Shown here: piece by piece, positions 58,893 to 64,000 of the stretch
How positions within the stretch are numbered: the first letter of the stretch is position 1
Layout of the letters: every line of letters starts with the position of its first letter
Assembly: GCF_003581585.1 (NCBI RefSeq)
Contig: NZ_QXIR01000003.1
Coordinates: 1-64,000 of the forward strand
Reading direction: 5' to 3'
DNA: 64,000 nucleotides
DNA from: Bacillus salacetis
GTDB lineage: Bacteria > Bacillota > Bacilli > Bacillales > Bacillaceae_B
The notes under the pieces: generated by a model
The model's database searches: none
Seen by the model: only the letters and a program-made list of their open reading frames with translations
What the model was told of the DNA's origin: nothing
Translations under genes and position numbers: made by a program

Positions 58893-59004
58893 GTCATTCG
58901 ACCTCCTTTTCTGATTGTTATTTCCTTACAGAGGTAAGTATATCCAATTCAACAGGAAAAGTAAACCATTTTTCCGCCCTTTTTTATAATAACTTTTTTT
59001 GAAG

Positions 59005-59042
59005 ACAAAAAAAACCTGGCAGGGAAGGTCCCCATCCAGGTC
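59005..59042 (-). terminator. Terminator downstream of yrhC
   Basis: ACCTGG and CCAGGT (59014-59041) around a 16-nt partly paired loop, and eight T on the minus strand, 6 nt past the stop. Confidence 0.82.
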
Positions 59043-59048
59043 ATATTG

Positions 59049-59300
59049 CTACATATTGATTTGCTCATCATCCATTTCAGAAAGCTTTTTTTTCAATCTG
59101 GCAGCCTGAAAGAAGAACAGCCCGGATAACCCAAGCATAACGACCGTTCCGCCCATGAGCACGTAAGTTTTAAGAAGTGTCTTTTCTTCAAGTGGCAGTA
59201 CAGCACCCAAATATAAAAATACACTCATTGATACCAATACAAAAGCAAATCGTTTATAATCTATGATTTTATCATTTAAGGTTTTTTGGATATTTTTCAA
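59049..59300 (-). CDS. yrhC: YrhC family membrane protein
   Basis: 83 aa, two transmembrane helices (about 17-36 and 45-66), a basic start (MKNIQKTLNDKIIDYKRFAF), and a charged C-terminus. It corresponds to YrhC of the B. subtilis mtnN-mccA-mccB-yrhC region; here mccA and mccB are missing between them. The function is unknown. AAAGAAGGGA precedes the ATG. Confidence 0.8.
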   Translation of the reverse strand: MKNIQKTLNDKIIDYKRFAFVLVSMSVFLYLGAVLPLEEKTLLKTYVLMGGTVVMLGLSGLFFFQAARLKKKLSEMDDEQINM

Positions 59301-59459
59301 AAGAAATCCCTTCTTTCATCTGGGTTTCAACTAATGATTCACTGAAAAACTCTATTTCCACTCTAACATAGAAAGAGGGCTGTTTATTCATGTAAATCAC
59401 ACCAAATGTGGAAGAAGGGATTTATTTGCGGCCAGGCTGTCCCTGCCTTGAACCTTGAT

Positions 59460-60155
59460 CTACTTTAGTTTAGATACCATTTTCATAACAAGGTTGGCAG
59501 AATTAACTGCCGCTGTTTCCAGATATTGATCAAAGGAAACATGTGATTCTTTTCCTGCAATGTCAGAAAGTGAACGGATGATGACAAAAGGGACCTGGAA
59601 TTGGTGGGCAACCTGCGCTATAGCAGCTGCCTCCATCTCGACCGCCTGGAGATTTTCAAATTTACCGCGAATGGCTTCTACCCTTGCCGGATCATTCATG
59701 AAAGAGTCACCAGTAGCAATCAGCCCGGATACAATTTTTACATCAGAGGTTTCTTTTGCGCTTTCTGCAGCAATCTCTTTCAATCGTTCGTCTGCTGCAA
59801 ATGCTGCAGGCAGCTGAGGTACTTGCCCATATTCGTAGCCGAATGCCGTTACATCGACATCATGGTGCCTCACATCTGTAGAAATGACGACATCTCCGAC
59901 ATTGAGTTCTGCGTCAAATCCACCCGCAGAACCTGTATTGATGACACAATCCGGTTTGAATCTTTCAAGCAGGACTGCCGTGCTCATTGCTGCATTGACT
60001 TTTCCAATCCCGGAACGGAGGAGTACTACCTCCACTCCATGCATGACACCTGAAGTATACTGGCTTCCGCCAATGACCTCTTCGCTGACGTTTTCAATAT
60101 TCTCCCTAAGCAGTCTGACCTCTTCCTCCATTGCACCTATAATGGCAATTCTCAT
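59460..60155 (-). CDS. mtnN: 5'-methylthioadenosine/S-adenosylhomocysteine nucleosidase
   Basis: Cleaves methylthioadenosine and adenosylhomocysteine to adenine and a sugar; part of methionine and SAM recycling. 231 aa. PNP-fold motifs: [10 protein letters not shown] near the start, INTGSAGGF (about 70-80), [12 protein letters not shown] (catalytic Glu), and [16 protein letters not shown] with the catalytic Asp. GAGGT lies 7 nt before the ATG at 60155; an in-frame TTG six bases upstream is less well placed. Confidence 0.96.
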   Translation of the reverse strand: MRIAIIGAMEEEVRLLRENIENVSEEVIGGSQYTSGVMHGVEVVLLRSGIGKVNAAMSTAVLLERFKPDCVINTGSAGGFDAELNVGDVVISTDVRHHDVDVTAFGYEYGQVPQLPAAFAADERLKEIAAESAKETSDVKIVSGLIATGDSFMNDPARVEAIRGKFENLQAVEMEAAAIAQVAHQFQVPFVIIRSLSDIAGKESHVSFDQYLETAAVNSANLVMKMVSKLK

Positions 60156-60270
60156 TTTCAATACCTCATTTCATTCACATTATTGTATACTCTTTATGTA
60201 CGTTGTTATTTTAACCTAATAGCAATCTGTTTTCCACATCACGGCATGAATGAAGAATGAGGAGGTTTCC

Positions 60271-60483
60271 ATGAATATCGAATTTGATTTGATTCAGGAC
60301 AAAATTGAGTTTTTTGAAGCAAGGGATTTGCAGACACTCGAAAAGAAAATAAATGAACAAATTGGACATAACAAAAGCATCCTTCTATCTGTCCATTCGG
60401 TTTCACACCAAGTCACGTTAGATGGGAAGGGCCATCCATTATACACAGCAGCAGTACATTTCAAAGCAAAAGAAATGAATTAA
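60271..60483 (+). CDS. yrzA: DUF2536 family protein YrzA
   Basis: 70 aa soluble protein: NIEFDLIQDKIEFFEARDLQTLEKKINEQIGHNKSILLSVHSVSHQV. This corresponds to the DUF2536 YrzA family next to mtnN in Bacillus. GAGGAGG precedes the ATG at 60271; the seven in-frame codons upstream are leader. Divergent from mtnN. Function unknown. Confidence 0.85.
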   Translation: MNIEFDLIQDKIEFFEARDLQTLEKKINEQIGHNKSILLSVHSVSHQVTLDGKGHPLYTAAVHFKAKEMN

Positions 60484-60568
60484 CTAAAGCGGCAGTGCCT
60501 TGATCAGCCCCGACAGGCATCAGTCAAGACGGCAGGAAGGCGGCTCTGCATTGTTGATGAAATAAAAG

Positions 60569-60602
60569 AAGGCCCCTTACCGAAAAACGGGAAGGGGCCT
60601 TG
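60569..60602. terminator. Bidirectional terminator between yrzA and yrrS
   Basis: A 10-bp perfect stem, AAGGCCCCTT with its complement, around a 14-nt loop; TTTTATTT on the minus side and TTGCTATTTAA on the plus side. Confidence 0.8.
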
Positions 60603-60606
60603 CTAT

Positions 60607-61386
60607 TTAATCTTTATCATTCTCAATGAGTTCTTCCATCTTCACAGGTTTCCATCCTTTTCCGTCCACCCATTGAAGGTAAACCCTGTAAGTTGTCGAT
60701 TGATCCTTCGGTGCCACGGTCCCAATGGCTTTATCAGGTCCACCGTTTCGCTCCAGCCACCAGACTGTCATGTTATCTTCAGGGAGTCCGGTTGCATATG
60801 ACAGCGCCTGGACTTTTTCCTGCCAGTCCGCGGAATCTTCTTCATATTTGGCTACATGCTCTCCTGTCTGCTGTGTACCAATCGGCTTCCAGGCAGGATT
60901 CACGATTTCCTTTTTAACATTTGGCGCATCGCTTTCCTTTACAATTTTCTTTTTGTCATCGGAAGACTCTTTCTCTTCTTTTTTATTCTCTTTTTCTTTC
61001 TCTTCTTTTTTATCCTTGTCCTCATCTTCTGCTAACGCTTCTCCATCAGCAACCGGCTTATCTTCGTCTGCATCCTCAGAATCTGTCCCTGTTTCTGAAC
61101 CATTCTCATTGGAAGATTCTTCATCTTCTGCTTCTTCATTTTCATCTGTTGAAGTATCAGCTGCAGGCTCCTCTGTTTCCTCTTCTTCGTTTGATGAACT
61201 GCTGTCAGCTACTTCATTTGAAGGTGATTCGGCATTATCCCCGGCTGCCGGCTCATTATCATTTCCAAGAAATATAGTTGCCCCTACAATAGCAATAAGC
61301 AGCAATACAACTCCAATAAGGCTGTTTAAGACCACATTGGATTTCTTCTTGGCCCTTTTATCTAAACGCGAATTATATTTCGGCAT
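60607..61386 (-). CDS. yrrS: YrrS family (DUF1510) membrane-anchored protein
   Basis: 259 aa. A basic N-terminus (MPKYNSRLDKRAKKK) leads to one transmembrane helix (about 19-40), a long acidic low-complexity region of Glu/Asp/Ser (about 50-145), and a folded C-terminal DUF1510 domain (NPAWKPIGTQQTGEHVAKYEEDSADWQEKVQALSYATGL). In B. subtilis it is next to the penicillin-binding protein gene yrrR, as here. The acidic stretch may reach through the cell wall; role unknown. The antisense Ser-rich 232-codon ORF is a shadow of this low complexity. Confidence 0.88.
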   Translation of the reverse strand: MPKYNSRLDKRAKKKSNVVLNSLIGVVLLLIAIVGATIFLGNDNEPAAGDNAESPSNEVADSSSSNEEEETEEPAADTSTDENEEAEDEESSNENGSETGTDSEDADEDKPVADGEALAEDEDKDKKEEKEKENKKEEKESSDDKKKIVKESDAPNVKKEIVNPAWKPIGTQQTGEHVAKYEEDSADWQEKVQALSYATGLPEDNMTVWWLERNGGPDKAIGTVAPKDQSTTYRVYLQWVDGKGWKPVKMEELIENDKD

Positions 61387-61504
61387 TCATTGTACACTCC
61401 TCTTCAACATTCTGCCCTACTAGGCTCTTTTTCTCTTTTACCCATTCTATCATGCAAATAAATTCATCAAAAGAAATTTCATCAAAAATAAGAAGGTTTT
61501 CCTA

Positions 61505-63265
61505 TCAGGATTCTGCTTCCATTTCACTGTTTTCATAGAGCATATCAGCTATATCCTTGAATACGGGATAGATGCCTCCTTCGTATTCCAACACATCCAT
61601 ATTCACGACTGCCAGGGCATACTTGGGATTATCAAAAGGAAAATAACCCGCAAACCACTTATTATACAGTTCTTTTCCATCGACCGACCGGCCTGTCTGA
61701 GCTGTTCCCGTTTTCCCGGCAATCTCATAGGAAGCAGTGTTTAAAAACCTGGCCGTCCCTGTCTCTCCTGCTACAACGTTTCGCAGATATTGCTGCATCT
61801 TCATGGCTGTATAGGGGGACAGGGCATGCTTTTCCAATTCCTGTACGGGAAAGTCCACCAATTCAGTCCCATTTTTGTACTGGATTTCACTGACGGTCCT
61901 GACACTCTGCCGCGTGCCCCCCCTTGCAATGGTCGCCATCATGTTGGCAACACCGAGCGGCGTCACCCTTACTTCCCGCTGCCCGATGCCTGTCTGAGCT
62001 ACATAACCGGCTTCCTTTTTCTCATCCTCATTTATGAATATCCTGCCTCTATCAATCGGCAGCTGCTCAAAGTTTTCATAATGAAAGATGCTGCCTTTCC
62101 ACCCAATATCACCAGTCAAACCAAGCCTTTCAGCATAGAGGTCAAGTGTCTTATCATCCTTCTCTATCAAACTTTTGGCGATATCAGCAAATGTCCTGTT
62201 GCAGCTGACTGCAAAACTTTCATTGATATTAATAGTGCCGTGAGGATTTGGAGCAGGCTTTCCATATATCGTTTCATCACAGTTGAAGACCACATTTTCA
62301 TCGATTAGATTTAAATCAATCGCCGCAGAAGCAACGACTGTTTTAAAAACAGAACCTGGAACAAGCTGGGTCGTCATTAAATTCTTCGCTCCATCGTCTG
62401 AGAAAGGTTCACCTTTCTGGACCACAGGCCTGGAAACGCTCGCTAATACATCGCCGCTTTCAACATCCAACAGGACCGCACCGCCCCTTTTTATATTGTG
62501 TTTGTCCACCAGTTCTTCCATCTTCAATTGAAGCCCCGAATCTATCGTTGTTTGAATATCAAGTGGATAAAAAGGGTTGGCTGCAGCAAGATATTTCACA
62601 TCAACCCCGAACAGCGGCCCTCCTCTTGCATCAACATGATAAATCAGCTTCGATTCCTGCTCTGCTATCATCCACTCATCGAAAGATTTTTCCAGTCCGG
62701 ATATCCCTATCTTTTGCGTAGCTCCTTTAACTCTATCCGGATACCTTTCATGAAACCTTTCTTCATTTTCCCCTGTCAATCCTATCAATTGCTGGGCTGC
62801 GACTGTGTCTTTAGGATATTTCCTCTTTAATGCAAACACCCCTTTAAGCTCCAGCCTGTTTATTTCATTCATTTGGTTTTCATTCAGTATGTAAGGAGTC
62901 TTGCCTCCGTAGACGAATGGCTCTTTTGCCTCTTCTATTTCTCCCAGGAGCCGGTTCTCGTTTATTTGAAGGATGTCTGCTACCTTCGCGGCATCCCAGT
63001 CGATCCTTGCTAGAAACGGAAACAGCACCAGGACATTTTTGGATTCATAATTTATTGATTCACCCTTCCTGTCAAGGAATGAACCTCTGCCTTCATCTAT
63101 GATCAATTGCTGAGTCCTTTGTTTGACACTGTTTTCAATCAAGTTGACTTTATGCTCTGAAAACGCCTCTGCTTCCATTAACTGAATCTGGACCAGTCTT
63201 GTAAGAAGACCAATCATTATGACCAGCACAACACCACTGAAAAAGTATATTCGTTTTTTTCTCAT
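61505..63265 (-). CDS. pbpI: Penicillin-binding protein PbpI (class B transpeptidase)
   Basis: Class B penicillin-binding protein (PBP4b in B. subtilis), a peptidoglycan cross-linking transpeptidase. 586 aa. One N-terminal membrane anchor (about 6-24), a dimerisation domain, then the transpeptidase domain with SVFK (active Ser, near 307), SCN (near 360), and KTGTAQTG (near 505-512). All three catalytic motifs are intact. Between greA and yrrS, as in B. subtilis. Confidence 0.95.
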   Translation of the reverse strand: MRKKRIYFFSGVVLVIMIGLLTRLVQIQLMEAEAFSEHKVNLIENSVKQRTQQLIIDEGRGSFLDRKGESINYESKNVLVLFPFLARIDWDAAKVADILQINENRLLGEIEEAKEPFVYGGKTPYILNENQMNEINRLELKGVFALKRKYPKDTVAAQQLIGLTGENEERFHERYPDRVKGATQKIGISGLEKSFDEWMIAEQESKLIYHVDARGGPLFGVDVKYLAAANPFYPLDIQTTIDSGLQLKMEELVDKHNIKRGGAVLLDVESGDVLASVSRPVVQKGEPFSDDGAKNLMTTQLVPGSVFKTVVASAAIDLNLIDENVVFNCDETIYGKPAPNPHGTININESFAVSCNRTFADIAKSLIEKDDKTLDLYAERLGLTGDIGWKGSIFHYENFEQLPIDRGRIFINEDEKKEAGYVAQTGIGQREVRVTPLGVANMMATIARGGTRQSVRTVSEIQYKNGTELVDFPVQELEKHALSPYTAMKMQQYLRNVVAGETGTARFLNTASYEIAGKTGTAQTGRSVDGKELYNKWFAGYFPFDNPKYALAVVNMDVLEYEGGIYPVFKDIADMLYENSEMEAES

Positions 63266-63290
63266 CTAGAACACCTCGTCAATCAGTGTT

Positions 63291-63335
63291 GACTTTTTGG
63301 CCGGAAACATACTCTTTTCCGGCGGCCCTTTTTAA
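63291..63335. other. Inverted repeat upstream of pbpI
   Basis: GCCGGAAA and TTTCCGGC around 9 nt, flanked by TTTTTGG and CCCTTTTTAAA. It lies between the greA terminator and pbpI. It could be a terminator in the plus orientation, but no plus-strand transcript is evident. Confidence 0.4.
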
Positions 63336-63430
63336 AACTTGCCTGCAGAAACCCTTGCGCTTTGTAAAAATCTAAAAAATGAGCTGCCCTCTTAGAAAAA
63401 AGCTGATACGAAGAGGAAACTCTCATTTCT

Positions 63431-63468
63431 ATAAAAAAGTGATGGAAGCAAGCTGCTTCCATCACTTC
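63431..63468 (-). terminator. Terminator downstream of greA
   Basis: A 14-bp perfect stem (AAGTGATGGAAGCA with its complement) and TTTTTTATAG on the minus strand, 10 nt past the stop. Confidence 0.9.
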
Positions 63469-63477
63469 ATATCCCGA

Positions 63478-63954
63478 TTATTTCACTGCTGTAATCTTTA
63501 CACTCATTTCTCCGCCTGGTGTTTGAATCGTTACCTGACTGCCGACTTTGTGTCCAAGAAGGCTCTTGGCAATCGGGGAATCATTTGAAATTTTTCCTTC
63601 GAACGGATCTGCTTCTGCGCTTCCGACAATTGTATAGGTTTCTTCCTCACCGTCAGGAAGTTCGATGAAGCTTACAGATTTTCCAAGTGTGACAGTATCC
63701 GAATTCATTTCATCTTCCTGGATGATTTTAGCATTCCGGATCATATTTTCAAGTGTGGAAATCCTTCCTTCCACGAACGCCTGCTCATCTTTGGCAGCGT
63801 CATACTCGGAGTTTTCTGACAGGTCACCGAAACTGCGGGCTATCTTGATTCTTTCCACCACTTCTTTACGCTTGACTGACTTTAACTGTTCAAGCTCTTT
63901 TTCTAACTTCTCTTTACCTTCTTGAGTCATTGGGTATACTTTTTCTGTTGCCAA
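63478..63954 (-). CDS. greA: Transcription elongation factor GreA
   Basis: Rescues arrested RNA polymerase by stimulating RNA cleavage in the secondary channel. 158 aa. An N-terminal coiled-coil finger ([25 protein letters not shown]...), with the acidic tip residues and [18 protein letters not shown], then the globular FKBP-like domain with the [16 protein letters not shown] motif. AAGGAGTG precedes the ATG. It stands upstream of pbpI. Confidence 0.97.
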   Translation of the reverse strand: MATEKVYPMTQEGKEKLEKELEQLKSVKRKEVVERIKIARSFGDLSENSEYDAAKDEQAFVEGRISTLENMIRNAKIIQEDEMNSDTVTLGKSVSFIELPDGEEETYTIVGSAEADPFEGKISNDSPIAKSLLGHKVGSQVTIQTPGGEMSVKITAVK

Positions 63955-64000
63955 AATACTTCACTCCTTAAAAAGTAGTAAGAACCTCCTACAGTCCTTT

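Noticed and set aside
60725-61423. Plus-strand 232-codon Ser-rich ORF
   Set aside because: It is antisense to the acidic low-complexity region of yrrS (Glu/Asp codons read as Ser/Leu/Phe on the other strand), with no ribosome site.
63291-63430. Possible third copy of the MITE-like element
   Set aside because: Only GAGCTGCCC and a few short words match; terminal repeats and core are not recognisable.

Overview
The window is a stretch of chromosome from an endospore-forming member of the Bacillaceae. Almost every gene belongs to the conserved Bacillus block that runs from greA, through sigK, the yqe genes, comE, gpr-spoIIP, lepA, hrcA-grpE-dnaK-dnaJ, rpsU, the yqf genes and era-recO, to dnaG-sigA-cccA. 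Low-to-moderate GC, strong AGGAGG-type ribosome binding sites, many TTG/GTG starts, spore genes (sigK, spoIIP, gpr, yqfC/yqfD, sda) and competence genes (comEA/EB/EC, comER) all fit. A single-chain glycyl-tRNA synthetase in place of glyQ-glyS, and a phosphatidylserine decarboxylase next to yqeG, argue against the B. subtilis group itself. The species cannot be named from the sequence alone.

Nearly all genes are on the minus strand, so they are transcribed from right to left. From right to left: greA, pbpI (yrrR), yrrS, [yrzA +], mtnN, yrhC; a cluster of very small genes (a 30-residue ORF, two YrzI paralogues, an 18-residue YrzI-like remnant, a 25-residue membrane peptide); [sigK +]; a YjcZ-like small protein; psd; [sda + with a DnaA-box cluster]; yqeG-yqeH-aroE-yhbY-nadD-yqeK-rsfS-yqeM; [comER +]; comEA-comEB-comEC; [yqzM +]; holA; [rpsT +]; gpr-spoIIP-yqxA-lepA-hemW; hrcA-grpE-dnaK-dnaJ-prmA-rsmE-mtaB behind a perfect CIRCE element; a GH13 alpha-glucosidase; deoC; [yqeW +]; rpsU-yqeY; nfeD-floA-YqfB-like; yqfC-yqfD-phoH; pgpH-ybeY-dgkA-cdd-era; yqzL-recO; [glyS + behind a T-box]; ccpN-yqfL; yqxD; dnaG-sigA; a membrane protein; an acyl-CoA dehydrogenase; cccA.

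The genes work together in recognisable modules: ribosome assembly and translation (era, ybeY, rsfS, yqeH, yhbY, rpsT, rpsU, lepA, prmA, rsmE, mtaB, glyS), chaperones under HrcA, replication and transcription (dnaG, holA, recO, sigA, greA), control of gluconeogenesis (ccpN-yqfL), late sporulation, and DNA uptake.

The parts not explained by core genes are the intergenic regions. They hold (i) two opposite-facing copies of a MITE-like element of about 185 bp with 28-bp imperfect terminal inverted repeats; (ii) a second, longer interspersed repeat family with at least two good and two degenerate copies, one lying inside the dnaK operon between dnaK and dnaJ; (iii) two degenerate tandem arrays; and (iv) the small-gene cluster downstream of sigK. 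No tRNA, rRNA, CRISPR array, prophage or transposase gene was found.
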